Assembly: GCF_027596085.1 (NCBI RefSeq)
Contig: NC_072450.1
Coordinates: 32,806,554 to 32,870,553, forward strand
Source: Anoplopoma fimbria
Lineage: Eukaryota > Chordata > Actinopteri > Perciformes > Anoplopomatidae
Direction of reading: 5' to 3'
DNA: 64,000 nt
The notes under the pieces are model-generated. The model made no database searches, was not told the origin of the DNA, and saw only the letters and a program-made list of their open reading frames with translations. The position numbers and the translations under genes are program-made. Below are positions 1 to 13,019 of this stretch, piece after piece (the stretch's first letter is position 1; every line of letters starts with the position of its first letter).

Positions 1-140
<140 letters not shown>

Positions 141-745
141 TTTAGGAAGAGGCCACGTTGTTGTCCTGTTCCGACCTACCAAAGAGACTCACTTGGGTTA
201 TCGCTGTGCATCAGGTTCAGAGTCAGAGCGCCATCAGAACCGGGCGGTCTCCGGAGCGCGTTTGGATGCAGAGGAGCGCCGACCACGACGCCACCGCCGC
301 CACGGGGTTCTGCGTCGCGCTGGATGCGGCTCAAACCTCGTTCCTCCCGGGCCCGTGGAGCGCTCCGGGGCCTCGGCCGATCCCCCCCAACTCTCACCGA
401 CAGACAGCAGCCTTCAAAACCTGAAAAGTTTACCTCAGTTTTCAGCTCCGGTGGAAACGCCAGCCTCGATGACGGATGTAGCCTCGCTGTGTGAACCTGC
501 GGCCGGCTGACGGACTCCAGTACATGTGCTTTGTGAGATTGGAGAGAGCGATCCGAGTGTCTTTTTGTTTTGTTTTCAACTTGTGTGAATTCTTCATTGG
601 TAAAAAAAAAGAAAAGCTGCTGTGAGTGTGTGCCATAGGTTTTACACTATTTACCAGACTTCCCTTTAGTATTTTAAGTGTTTTGATTATGCATGTAATG
701 GAGTATTTATTTCAACAATTAAAAACGTTGTTTGGATATATACGC
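141..745 (+). other. tlnrd1: tlnrd1 3' UTR
   Basis: This non-coding stretch follows the tlnrd1 stop and ends near an ATTAAA hexamer at 718-723. Short open frames inside it have no recognisable product. The 3' boundary is inferred from the hexamer and the GT-rich sequence after it. Confidence 0.55.
718..723 (+). terminator. tlnrd1: Candidate poly(A) signal ATTAAA for tlnrd1
   Basis: ATTAAA, the commonest variant signal, is followed within about 10-50 bases by GTTGTTTGG and TGTGACGTGT, a plausible GU-rich downstream element. Confidence 0.5.
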
Positions 746-1284
746 TGTCGTCGGGTCAGTGCTCTTTGTGACGTGTACAGCGTCCAGTCGTCTGCCTCTG
801 GGATTTCTGCTTCTGCCCCGATTGTTGTAGTAGTAACACTTTCTAACACGGTTTTATTAGATCGAACCGATGATAAAATAATTCTGCGTGGATTAATTAT
901 TAGCTGTAACTAGGTAAACCTGTTTGGAGGGTTTGTTTGTCTCCTCTAATGGCTCCTGTCTGATATGAAAAGCATTAATAGATGATGTATTCACAGCAGG
1001 GACGAGCACTCGCATCTCTGTTGTCGAGGCTAGAAGGAAAAATATTATTGATTTGATGTTATTGGAAAAATAGGTTACAGTTATTATTGTATGCCGACCT
1101 TATTTGCAAATGTTTTACCCTCAGTAGCGTTTGTCTATATGTGTGTTTTTAGATGAGTTAATAGTTATTTATTTTGAAGTGAAGTTTCATTGTGAGTTTT
1201 TATATATTGCATTGCAGCAGTCTGTTTGAAGAACAACTAATCAATGCTGATAGTAAAGGAGTGATTCAAAGACAGTAGCCTCCA
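746..1284. other. Intergenic, nothing recognised
   Basis: AT-rich unique-looking sequence. I see no coding frame with family resemblance, no tRNA-like box pair and no tandem repeat. Confidence 0.5.
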
Positions 1285-2186
1285 CGCATACATTTACATA
1301 TGTATGTATATATGTATTTATATACGTATTTATATATGTATTTATATACGTATTATATATATTTATATATGTATGTATATATGTATTTATATACGTATTT
1401 ATATATCTATATATGTATTATATATGTATGTATTTATATATCTATTTATATATGTATTTATATACGTATTTATATATATCTATATATGTATTTATATATG
1501 TATTTATATATGTATTTATATTTATATATCTATTTATATATGTATTTATATATGTATTTATATATGTATTATACTATTTATATATGTATTTATATATGTA
1601 TTTACATATGTATTTATATATGTTTATATATGTATTTACATATGTATTTATATATGTATTTATATATGTATTTATATATGTATTTATATATTTATATATG
1701 TATTTATATATGTATTTATATATGTATTTACATATGTATATTTACATATGTATTTATATATGTATTTACATATGTATTTATATATGTATTTATATATGTA
1801 TTTACATATATATTTATATATGTATTTACATATGTATTTATATATGTAGTTATATATGTATTTATATATGTATTTACATATGTATTTATATATGTATTTA
1901 TATATGTATTTACATATGTATTTATATGTATTTATATATGTATTTATATATGTATTTATATTATTTATATATGTATTTACATATGTAGTTATATATGTAT
2001 TTATATATGTATTTACATATATATTTATTTTATATGTATTTACATATGTAGTTATATATCTATTTATATATGTATTTACATATGTATTTATATATGTAGT
2101 TATATATGTATTTATATGTAGTTATATATCTATTTATATATGTATGTATATATGTATTTATATATCTATTTATATATGTATTTATT
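1285..2186. repeat. AT-rich tandem array, core TATATGTATTTA (about 12 bp)
   Basis: About 900 bases of near-perfect 12-bp repeats with variants TATACGTATTTA and CATATGTATTTA. It is open in all three plus frames (Tyr/Ile/Met/Leu/Val strings) only because the unit contains no stop codon, so it is not coding. CATATG and TATATA palindromes recur throughout, so the array could extrude cruciforms. Confidence 0.95.
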
Positions 2187-2221
2187 TAAATTGTTTTCGT
2201 GCGGTCTGTCTCCGTACTTTT

Positions 2222-2560
2222 CTAATAATAATAATAATAATAACTTTATTTATATAGCACCTTTTAAAAACAAGGTTTACAAAGTGCTTTGACAGACCAG
2301 CCAGCAAGACATAGTGCATAAGAAACACAATGAAATAACAAGTGACAATCAAATAAACAAATAAAATAATGAAATAAATAAAATAATGAAATAAATAAAA
2401 TCAAGTGATAATGGTAAAATATAGTAAACAAATATAAGATAAAATACCAAGACCAAATGAAAATGAACCAATAAAACGACGACATCACATAAAAGCCAAT
2501 CAAAGATAAAAATCTAATGAATACTGTTGATTCGCCTCCATTGTTTTGAGGTGGCGACAG
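2222..2560 (+). repeat. Dispersed repeat, copy 1 (family shared with 34893-35275)
   Basis: It begins with an ATA microsatellite, then ACTTTATTTATATAGCACC, AAAACAAGGTTTACAAAGTG and an A-rich tail with AAATAAAATAATG units. The second copy at 34893 matches in the same orientation, including the distal ACGACGACATCACATAAAAG block. I do not assign a family; the TTTATTTATATAGC core is common at the 3' ends of fish retroelements. Confidence 0.75.
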
Positions 2561-3511
2561 AAAGTCAGAGACGGATGTTAGTTTAAGCGATTTAAAATGA
2601 GGGTTCCGTCTGGTTCTGCTCAATATTTTTGAAACGTACTTTGTTGGATTATGTGGAGGTACTAGGTGTGTGTGTGTGACGGAGCAGGTTTGACTAAATC
2701 AGTGGTTTTGTTAATTACAGCGGCTCCTCACAGTAGAACAAACTACTAGAACGCTGTCTTTGTTACATCCTGCACTGATATTCATGTACTACACTCTTAA
2801 AAAAAATACTGAATACAGCAAAGAACATTGAAATACTCAAGTACAAGTACCTCAAACGTGTACTTTAAGTACAGTACCTACGCAGTACTTAGTTACTTTC
2901 CGCCACTGTTTACTACATCATGGTTACTTCTCTGCCAAGTGATTGATTCATTGATTAGTTGATCAACAGAAACTGTATTGACAACAATTTTAATAGTTGA
3001 TTAGTCATAGTCAGCCAAAGCAGAAATGCCTTAATTGTGATTAATTGCTATTGAAGAATGTTTTTAACCTCCCGGGAGCAGCTCCGTAGTCTAACATCCG
3101 TCCTGAGCCTCACATCCCGGAGCACGGAGCAGCATCCTGTGATCTCCGGCCCTCTGCAGCTCCACCCAGGTCACACTGCGTCTGCACTGAAGCCGCCAGG
3201 AGATCTGGGCTGACGTCATCTCACCGAACCCAAATCCTCTTTTAATGAAACGCATTATGGATTTGAAGGTGGATCAGAGCCGATCTGTTTTCTAACAGCA
3301 GCAGGTAAACCCCGACGTGACTCTGGATGGTGTTGGCTGAGGCTGGCGTCGTGGGTGGTGTTAGGAAATGAGTTTTGCAGTTTTTGGCAGCCTCACGCTG
3401 ATAAACTAACTAAACAAACGTAAGCTCTGATGAATTTATCGTTTCATTCATCCAAACAGCCGAGGATGAACGACAGCAGAGATCAAGAAATGATAGGAAT
3501 GTTCTCCCAGG
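2561..3511. other. Intergenic, mostly unique; GC-richer patch at 3070-3330
   Basis: No gene is recognised. Bases 2770-2910 (AGTACTT/TACTTAAGTACAG words ending in TTTCCGCCACTG) look like a dispersed fish repeat. The patch 3070-3330 is more GC-rich than its surroundings and contains a full CRE palindrome at 3211-3218. Confidence 0.5.
3211..3218. promoter_or_regulatory. CRE palindrome TGACGTCA
   Basis: A perfect 8-bp cAMP-response element lies in a local GC-richer patch. No transcript start is evident next to it, so function is unproven. Confidence 0.35.
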
Positions 3512-3553
3512 TTAAGATAAGATAATCCTTTATTAGTCCCGCAGCGGGGAAAT
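3512..3553 (+). repeat. Truncated dispersed repeat (AGATAA ... TCCTTTATTAGTCCC family)
   Basis: The same sequence (GATAATCCTTTATTAGTCCC, then GCAG and a G run, then TTTGCA) occurs at 54358-54600, and its distal part recurs at 61438-61600. Here it is cut at TTTGCA, where the long minisatellite begins. Confidence 0.75.
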
Positions 3554-6500
3554 TTGCAAATATAAAATATATATATAATAAATATATAAATATAATAAAA
3601 ACATGTAAAAAGTCCAATGAAATAATTTGCAAATATAAAATATATATATAATAAATATATAAATATAATAAAAACATAAAAAGTCCAATGAAATAATTTG
3701 CAAATATAAAATATATATATAATATATATATAAATATAATAAAAACATGTAAAAAGTCCAATGAAATAATTTGCAAATATAAAATATATATATAATAAAT
3801 ATATAAATATAATAAAAACATGTAAAAAGTCCAATGAAATAATTTGCAAATATAAAAATATATATAATAATATATATAAATATAATAAAAACATGTAAAA
3901 AGTCCAATGAAATATTTGCAAATATAAAATATATATATATATATATATAAATATAATAAAAACATGTAAAAAGTCCAATGAAATCATTTGCAAATATAAA
4001 ATATATATATAATAAATATATAAATATAATAAAACATGTAAAAAGTCCAATGAAATCAATTTGCAAATATAAAATATATATATAATATATATATAAATAT
4101 AATAAAAACATGTAAAAAGTCCAATGAAATAATTTGCAAATATAAAATATATATATAATATATATATAAATATAATAAAAACATGTAAAAAGTCCAATGA
4201 AATAATTTGCAAATATAAAATATATATATATAATAAATATATAAATATAATAAAAACATGTAAAAAGTCCAATGAAATAATTTGCAAATATAAAATAATA
4301 TATATATATAATATATAAATATAATAAAAACATGTAAAAAGTCCAATGAAATAATTTGCAAATATAAAAATATATATATAATATATATATAAATATAATA
4401 AAAACATGTAAAAAGTCCAATGAAATAATTTGCAAATATAAAATATATATATAATAAATATATAAATATAATAAAAACATGTAAAAAGTCCAATGAAATA
4501 ATTTGCAAATATAAAATATATATATAATAAATATATAAATATAATAAAAACATGTAAAAAGTCCAATGAAATAATTTGCAAATATAAAATATATATATAA
4601 TATATATATATAAATATAATAAAAACATGTAAAAAGTCCAATGAAATAATTTGCAAATATAAAATATATATATAATAAATATATAAATATAATAAAAACA
4701 TGTAAAAAGTCCAATGAAATAATTTGCAAATATAAAATAATATATATATAATATATATAATATATATATAAATATAATAAAAACATGTAAAAAGTCCAAT
4801 GAAATAATTTGCAAATATAAAATATATATATAATAAATATATAAATATAATAAAAACATGTAAAAAGTCCAATGAAATAATTTGCAAATATAAAATATAT
4901 ATATAATAAATATATAAATATAATAAAAACATGTAAAAAGTCCAATGAAATAATTTGCAAATATAAAATATATATATAATATATATATAAATATAATAAA
5001 AACAAGTCCAATGAAATCATTTGCAAATATAAAATATATATAAAAAGTCCAATGAAATAATTTGCAAATATAAAATATATATATAATAAATATATAAATA
5101 TAATAAAAACATGTAAAAAGTCCAATGAAATAATTTGCAAATATAAAATATATATATAATAAATATATAAATATAATAAAAACATGTAAAAAGTCCAATG
5201 AAATAATTTGCAAATATAAAATATATATATAATATATATATAAATATAATAAAAACATGTAAAAAGTCCAATGAAATAATTTGCAAATATAAAAAATATA
5301 TATATATATATAAATATATAAAAAATATAATAAAAACATGTAAAAAGTCCAATGAAATAATTTGCAAATATAAAATATATATATAATAATATATAAATAT
5401 AATAAAAACATGTAAAAAGTCCAATGAAATAATTTGCAAATATAAAATAAATATATAATATATATATAAATAAAATAAAAACATGTAAAAAGTCCAATGA
5501 AATAATTTGCAAATATAAAATATATATATAATATATATATAAAATCATAAAAACATGTAAAAAGTCCAATGAAATAATTTGCAAATATAAAATATATATA
5601 TAATAAATATATAAATATAATAAAAACATGTAAAAAGTCCAATGAAATCATTTGCAAATATAAAATATATATATAATAAATATATAAATATAATAAAAAC
5701 ATGTAAAAAGTCCAATGAAATAATTTGCAAATATAAATATATATATATATATAAATATATAAATATAATAAAAACATGTAAAAAGTCCAATGAAATAATT
5801 TGCAAATATAAAAATATTTATAATATATATAATATATATAATAAATATATAAATATAATAAAAACATGTAAAAAGTCCAATGAAATCATTTGCAAATATA
5901 AATTATATATATAATAAATATAGAAATATAATAAAAACATGTAAAAAGTCCAATGAAATCATTTGCAAATATAAAATATATATATAATAAATATTTAAAT
6001 ATAATAAAAACATGTAAAACCAATGAAATAATTTGCAAATATAAAATATATATATAATATATATAATATATATATAAATATAATAAAAACATGTAAAAAG
6101 TCCAATGAAATAATTTGCAAATATAATATATATATATAATAAATATATAAAATAATAAAAATAAAAATATGAAATATATATAATATATATATAAAATATA
6201 AATATAATAAAAACATGTAAAAAGTCCAATGAAATAATTTGCAAATATAAAATATATATATAATATATATATAAATATAATAAAAACATGTAAAAAGTCC
6301 AATGAAATCATTTGCAAATATAAAATATATATATAAATATATAATATATAATAAATAAAATAAAAACATGTAAAAAGTCCAATGAAATAATTTGCAAATA
6401 TAATATATATATATAATAAATATATAAATATAATAAAAACATGTAAAAAGTCCAATGAAATAATTTGCAAATATAAAATATATTTATAATATATATAATA

Positions 6501-7152
6501 TATATAATAAATATATAAATATAATAAAAACATGTAAAAAGTCCAATGAAATAATTTGCAAATATAAATTATATATATAATAAATATATAAATATAATAA
6601 AAACATGTAAAAAGTCCAATGAAATAATTTGCAAATATAAAATATATATATAATAAATATTTAAATATAATAAAAACATGTAAAAAGTCCAATGAAATAA
6701 TTTGCAAATATAAAATATATATATAATATATATATAAATATAATAAAAACATGTAAAAAGTCCAATGAAATCATTTGCAAATATAAAATATATATATAAT
6801 AAATATATAAATATAATAAAAACATGTAAAAAGTCCAATGAAATAATTTGCAAATATAAAATATATATATATATAAATATATAAATATAATAAAAACATG
6901 TAAAAAGTCCAATGAAATAATTTGCAAATATAAAATATATATATATATATATATATATAAATATAATAAAAACATGTAAAATGTCCAATGAAATCATTTG
7001 CAAATATAAAATATATATATAATATATATAATATATATATAAATAAAATAAAAACATGTAAAAAGTCCAATGAAATAATTTGCAAATATAAATATATATA
7101 TATAATAAATATATAAATATAATAAAAACATGTAAAAAGTCCAATGAAATAA
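3549..7152. repeat. 3.6 kb AT-rich minisatellite, unit about 72-74 bp, roughly 49 copies
   Basis: Each unit carries the conserved block CATGTAAAAAGTCCAATGAA, then ATAATTTGCAAATATAAAA, then a variable (TA)n segment. The TTTGCA in every unit matches the end of the dispersed repeat at 3512-3553, so the array probably grew from its 3' end. Units vary by small indels in the TA part and by ATAATTTG/ATCATTTG. Three overlapping minus-strand frames of 494, 698 and 603 codons exist only because the unit lacks stop codons in all three frames on that strand. Confidence 0.95.
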
Positions 7153-8548
7153 GGAATATATGGAGGAATAAAGGTCACAAAATAAACTGCAGCACCTATT
7201 AGTCAATAATCATAAAACTTTGCCATATAAAACAAACAAAGAGAAAACAAAATATTTAAATAGGAGAACAAAGCTACAGAGAGAGTCCTAACCAAATGAT
7301 ATTCAGGATTTACGCCACACCATGACTTCAATGTCATACATTTCTATTTAAAAAGGCAAATATCTATAAAAAAGTCGGAAGGCGGGACTTACGAAGGGTC
7401 AATTGCACCGTGGTATGGTTGGCATAAAGTAGTGTCTCCTTTATATTACGGCACTATAGAGGCGATACATTTGAGAGCTCATAATAGTGCACTACGTGGT
7501 AAACAGGGAGAAGGTTTACAGGGCTTTTACTCTCCGTGAGGCTTATGGAGATAAGAAAGCCATGGCATTAACCTAAACAATATCACCATGAGGATAAAAC
7601 GGACGCAAAGTTGACTTAGTGGTATTTACTTCGAGTCACACAACTTAATAATCAACAGACCAAAACTGGAGATTACACTGCAATTGACAAATCCTCCCTC
7701 CTGCATGCAGAGCTACATTTCCTTATACAGCAGTGTTAAACACTTTCTTCACAGCCTTTCTTGTGGCATGACTCAAAGCTGAAAGGCTCTCAGCTCTCAG
7801 TCTGCCCGCAACAGGAAACCTGTAGCCCGTGCTATCAGGAGTGGCTTCCTTCGCACAAACTAAATGCTGGAGTCATAATTTCAGGCAAAGGTTTCGCCCA
7901 TTTCCTGCTGCAGGAGGGAAACACTTGCCTATCCTTTCCCCCCGGGGGAGCCCCATCCGTCAGTCTCTGAGGGGAAAGGGAAGCTAGTGGGGGGGGAGTT
8001 CTTTTTCACCGTCGATAGATAAAACTGTTCTGGGATATTCTGTTTAATACTTGTTATTTAAAAATGTGCCATTATACACCACAGTACTAGGCAGGCTAGT
8101 AGCGGACAAGGTTTCCAGGTGTGTGGCAGTAACCTGAGAAGAGCAAACTGATCCTGGATGCATAATGTATTACTTTGGCAGATTAAATGACTGAGTGCGT
8201 TATTTCTCCATTACAAGAAGAGGCTGTTAGCAGCAGGCTCACCCCATTGTATGCACTAGAGGCCACATTTAGACCTGTGATCACCATTACACAACGGCAG
8301 CAGGGCCGTAGCCAAGAGACCCTTGCATTGTTTTGGGGCAAAATTAGGTGAAGTGCTGACCAATGAAATGATCCCGGCCTCTTTAACCTGGTTCATCCAC
8401 TTCTGCCCTTCAAGACTTTATTAAATTACCACTTTTGGAATAAAAGTACACTTGTATAAAAACAAGAGCGACGTCTGTACTTTTTTCTTTTACTATAACA
8501 GATAAAACGGGCTCCTGTCCGTGTGCTAGAGGGGCCTGCATAGTTACG
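7153..8548. other. Intergenic, no gene recognised
   Basis: Unique-looking sequence. A 69-codon plus frame at 7761-7970 has no family features. Nothing else is supported. Confidence 0.45.
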
Positions 8549-8990
8549 GTTAAAGGCACAGGTAGCACAGATAGCACAGGTAGCACAGGTAGCACGGGTA
8601 GCACAGGTAGCACGGGTAGCACAGGTAGCACAGATAGCACAGGTAGCACAGATAGCACAGGTAGCACAGATAGCACAGGTAGCACAAGTAGCACAGATAT
8701 AGCACAGGTAGCACAGATAGCACAGGTAGCACAGGTAGCACAGGTAGCACAGGTAGCACAGGTAGCACAGGTAGCACAGATAGCACAGGTAGCACAGGTA
8801 GCACAGATAGCACAGGTAGCACAGATAGCACAGGTAGCACAGGTAGCACAGATAGCACGGGTAGCACAGGTAGCACAGATAGCACAGGTAGCACAGATAG
8901 CACAGGTAGCACAGGTAGCACAGGTAGCACAGGTAGCACAGGTAGCACGGGTAGCACGGGTAGCACAGATAGCACAGGTAGCACAGGTGC
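8549..8990. repeat. 9-bp minisatellite (GGTAGCACA)n
   Basis: About 49 tandem copies of GGTAGCACA with interspersed GATAGCACA and GGTAGCACG variants. The 9-bp period keeps all frames open on the minus strand (CATCATCAI and LPVLPVLSV strings), which explains the long frames there. Confidence 0.97.
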
Positions 8991-9046
8991 TAGTGAGCAT
9001 CTGTTTATGCCGGTGGAAAGAGGAGCCAGTCAATGCAACACCAGCC

Positions 9047-9082
9047 TAGCGTTATGCTGTTTATGACCACAGCATAACGCTA
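9047..9082. other. Perfect 13-bp inverted repeat (hairpin)
   Basis: TAGCGTTATGCTG and CAGCATAACGCTA face each other across a 10-base spacer, just downstream of the 9-bp minisatellite. Both arms are exact complements. No flanking element explains it. Confidence 0.8.
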
Positions 9083-10350
9083 CTTCAAAAGTCAACAGAC
9101 ATACTCCTGACAGTCAGTATATACCACAACATGTAGCCGAGCGCTACAGAGCTAACGTTACTGTGCATCGAGACAGGACGGGCAGGGGCTAGCTGGTTAG
9201 CATGCTAATTCCCCTAGATATATCTCTGCAACACAATACACACAGACATTTTTGGCATCACGTCAACGCTGTAACCTCTTCACATTCTGTTCATGATGTC
9301 GGTTCATTTTCTTTTGGTTTCAAACTAAAAATGATGCGCCTTTAATGTACCTAAACTACGTGTACTTTAAAGCCCCTCCAGCCCAAACGATGTCGAGTTC
9401 AGTGAAGTAAGAGATGGCTTCTGTAACGTTGTTCAACCTTATCAGACAGAAAATAATTACATTAAAGCAGAATATTTTGATGTGTCTCAAAACATGGAGG
9501 AGCTCCTTGCACACAGTCACTGCGGAGAGGAGAGGCTGAACTCAGTGGAGGCCTTTATGTTACACCTGGGAGGTGATCCTCTGCTGTTATTGCAGGTGAT
9601 GGAACTAAAACAGTTGCTCCCAAGCCTTGACATCTGCTCTATTTTGCTGAAAACACCCTCACACACCACAATGTGGAAACTTGGCTGTCTGTCAAGTCCA
9701 TTTTTAATTCCAAGCCGAGCCCTTCTTTGGCTCCTGTCACAGCACAGGACCGACTACCTTAGCCTTGTTGGGACCCCCGTTCCTTCTGGTCCTGCCTGCA
9801 GGGTATATATGGTTGGCTTGGACACGTTCACACCCACACACTGACCTCTGAGCCACAATGCTTCCAGGATCTTTTTTTGGATTCAGTGTAGCTAGAGAGC
9901 TTCCTCATGAAGAGCAGAAGGTGTACACATTGTTAACATGAACACACTCACAATACACACTTCATATCCTGTCCCTGCCCCGCCCTGCCCGCCATTGTCC
10001 TCACACACAAACACAAATATTTACCCTGGCCTGTGCTTCAGTCACTGCAGTCGCTGTTCTGATCTTATCAGGGATCACCTCATCCCTCCATTCTGTGGGA
10101 GTGTGCACGAGTTCCCTGTGACGTGAGCACTGTTCACATATCCTGTTTGTACCAGGAGAGGAGGCAGAGGGTTCGCTTTTAACCTAACTTCCTCTTGTCC
10201 TGAAGCCAGGTGGAGGGTGGCTGATATTACGACCAGGTCGTGGAAACAAGCTGTGTTTCCTACTTGCTGCTAAGACTTCTTTAATGAAAGAACAAGACTA
10301 AAGATCTACAGCTACACTGTATGTATATATATATATATATTTATATATAT
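9083..10350. other. Intergenic, no gene recognised
   Basis: A 120-codon plus frame at 9482-9844 shows no domain and no splice support. The rest is unique-looking. Confidence 0.4.
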
Positions 10351-10624
10351 ACAGCGGGTAAAATAAGTATTGAACACGTCACCATTTTTCTCAGTAAATA
10401 TATTTCTAAAGGTGCTATTGACATGAAATGTTCACCAGATGTCGGTTACATCCCAAGTAATCCATACATACAAAGAAAACCAAACAAATAAGTTCAGAAA
10501 TTAAGTTATGTGTAATAAAATGGAATCTTGAAGCTGTCATTACCAACAAAGGCTTTTGTACCAAGTATTAAATACATTTCAGTAAGCGTGCTCAATACTT
10601 TTCCCTGTGTCATTCCATTTTAGC
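10351..10624. mobile_element. Truncated Tc1-like element, copy 1
   Basis: It begins with the terminal repeat CAGCGGGTAAAATAAGTATT inside a TA-rich target. It shares over 150 bases with the element ends at 14298-14689 and 33984-34477, but the far terminal repeat is missing. The family is identified by the transposase relic in the 33984 copy. Confidence 0.85.
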
Positions 10625-11541
10625 AGTTAAATTAGATGTAGGCTACATTCAGTATAAAAACATAAGTATCAGCAAGTATAAGTTTAAATGTTAGAAACGG
10701 TGCAATGTGAGGAGCAACACAAACTGAACGGCAGAACGTTTGGTCGCTCGTCTGATCATCTTAAATAAATACAATTTATAAAAAACAAAAAGGATCCGTT
10801 ACATTGTTACATATGTGTGTCACACCTCTTTTATTTGTTAAGTCGTGCCAAAAACACTTCCTCAAAGGATACACTGGTGTATCTTTGCTCATAGCTCATA
10901 GCTCCATAGCTTACAAGATGGAGTGTTGAGATCGATTTACGGGTCACGAGCCAGGGAATTGAGGAGCGAAAGACCCCATCTTCCACTGGTAATGAATTGT
11001 GGGTAAATCCCTTAGGCGAAGTCTGCAGAGTTAAGAAAATTATTGAAAGTGTTCTTTAAGGGCTCAAAATGTCTGTGAGTGAGGCATCAGGAGGTAGTGT
11101 GGGTCAGATGACAAGGACGAGGACAGTCTGAGGACATCTGGTGGACAAAGGGAGCAATGGCAATACAGCGTTAGAATAGAAGTGGGGATGTGGCTGGAAG
11201 AAGTATAGAGAGGGCAAAAATGATAAACACTACCGAGAGAAGCAGTCATGTCAGAGAAATTGTTCCACTTTACGGGGCTTTGTTTCTTGACTCACACGTT
11301 AAACAGTCCAAATCAAAACTCTGCAGCTTTTTTCATTTCCTAGCTAGATAATGTGCTCGCTGCTCTGCTACATGGTAATTGTTGGGCATGATGACATCAC
11401 TATTACGGAGTGGCAAAGGTAAATAATAGTAACGAAACGCCACTTTCGATACCAGATTCAGGAACTTGCGGTCTTCAACTGACATTTGAGGTTTTCCCTC
11501 ATAGTCTCTCTCTGGGAAATCGTGGTGGTACTGACTGACGT
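10625..11541. other. Intergenic, no gene recognised
   Basis: No supported gene. Part of this stretch may belong to the decayed BEL/Pao element that follows, but I cannot identify pol sequence or an LTR in it. Confidence 0.35.
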
Positions 11542-11542
11542 A

Positions 11543-12126
11543 CTAGAAGTGTTTCCAGTTGTTCAATCGAAATGCCACTGGTATTCCAAATGTATCCACA
11601 GCTGCCGATGCGTTGAGTGGTCCATTTACCACCCATCCTAACAGGGTTCTTTCAGCGTAGGGACCATTGGCATGGCTATTTATGATTTGCCAGGGCTCCA
11701 TTGCCGTTGGTACATCTACTCCAATTAGGAGTTCCACATCCGCATCAACTTCTTGCAGTTTTATCTCCTTCAAGTAAGGCCACCTGCCGAGGTCATTTTG
11801 AGAGAAAATGTTTCCCTTTGTCCCTGGTATCTTTGTTTGAGTGTATGTTTTATGAAGCTCAATAAAGTTATTGCCATCCAAATCACCCACTTGTAGTCCA
11901 GTTATAATAACTAACCCATTGTTTGCAGAAGAACTTTAGCCTTCCTTCCTGTCGCATTGAGTTGTCTCATTAGATTCTCTGTAGAAAATGTTGCTGTGCT
12001 GCCAGGGTAAAGAAATGCATAAGTCAATATTCTTTTGCTACCTTTGGAAGCTTTCACTTGTACTGGTACTATTGCCAGCTTGCAATCTTTTCCAGCCCCG
12101 ATATCCTCCTCCTTTTCCAATGACAC
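11543..12126 (-). pseudogene. BEL/Pao aspartic protease region, catalytic Asp lost
   Basis: Two open segments (12126-11911 and 11890-11543) give a pepsin-like protease region and the protease-RT linker. Where related elements, as I recall them, read Leu-Asp-Pro-Gly-Ser, this copy reads FLYPGSTATF. The Tyr codon, whose complement is at 12007-12009, is TAC, one base from the Asp codon GAC. A stop between the segments also breaks the frame. The copy looks inactive. Confidence 0.65.
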
Positions 12127-12215
12127 AAGAGTTTGACCGCACTTTTTGTCTGATTGGTCATTCTATCATTTGGTTCATTATTTGCAGATTTGTCCATGTG
12201 TAGTAGGCTAGGGTG

Positions 12216-12364
12216 CTCATATGTCCCCTGGTTAGACAACCAAAGCAGGTGCCATTTTCTTTCAACATTTGCACCTTAACATCCCGTGGCTGAACCTTTA
12301 ACATTTCACATTCTTTCAATGAATGTTTGCCCGTGCTGCAAATGCAACAGTTATCATTATGCAC
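12216..12364 (-). pseudogene. BEL/Pao gag zinc-knuckle remnant
   Basis: The minus-strand frame contains CCICSTGKHSLKEC and, after a spacer, CFGCLTRGH. These are the paired Cys/His nucleic-acid-binding motifs that precede the protease in BEL/Pao elements. Confidence 0.65.
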
Positions 12365-13019
12365 ATTGATAAACAGGTTTTCAGGTTGTTGATTTCTGGC
12401 TTGACCTGCAGTTTTACTGTTTACGTTTTTGGTTATAGAAACGTGAATATGTCACCAAAGAGCGGATCTTGCAGAATGCTGGCTTGTTTCTCAATAAATG
12501 CAACAAGGTGAGAGAATCTGCCCCTCTCTTGGTTTTGTTCCAGAAGCTCATATGCTGTAGTTCTCCTCTATTCTTTTAGCCTATATGGTAACTTTAAAGT
12601 AGATACGAGATCCATTTATTCCATGCCCTTTAATTCCTTCATAGCATTACACCTTCTAAGATAAAGGGCATAGGCACGTAATGCCTTTCCGTCATCAGAT
12701 TTAACATTGCTCCAGTTGAGAGCTTTCTCCATGTAGGCATTTGCAATTTTCATTCCATCTCCAAAGTGAATCTTCATCCTCTGTTTGGTTTCATGCGAAA
12801 ACAGCTCCTCACGAGTTCCTTAGGTTCGCCACTAGTGTACTGTTCAAGGTAGTAAAGTCCATCTTCATCGTTACTAGTTTTACTTTCGATACCATGCTTA
12901 AATGCCCGAATAAATGTTTGAAAACTTAAAGGGTCACCATCAAATACTGGGATTTGTCAGGAGGGAAGCTATGTCCACTGCCTCTAGTTCAGTTCTCTCC
13001 AATTCAGCTTGTAATCTGT

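Noticed and set aside
1300..2257. Plus-strand frames of up to 273 codons rich in Tyr, Ile, Met and Leu
   Set aside because: They are read-through of a 12-bp AT repeat without stop codons, present in all three frames at once.
3448..7206. Minus-strand frames of 494, 698 and 603 codons resembling hydrophobic membrane proteins
   Set aside because: Overlapping in three frames over a 72-74 bp minisatellite; no codon bias or non-repeat homology.
8410..9033. 207-codon minus frame (CATCATCAI repeats)
   Set aside because: Translation of a 9-bp minisatellite; the other frame is equally open.
9482..9844. 120-codon plus frame
   Set aside because: No recognisable motif, no splice or UTR context; length compatible with chance.
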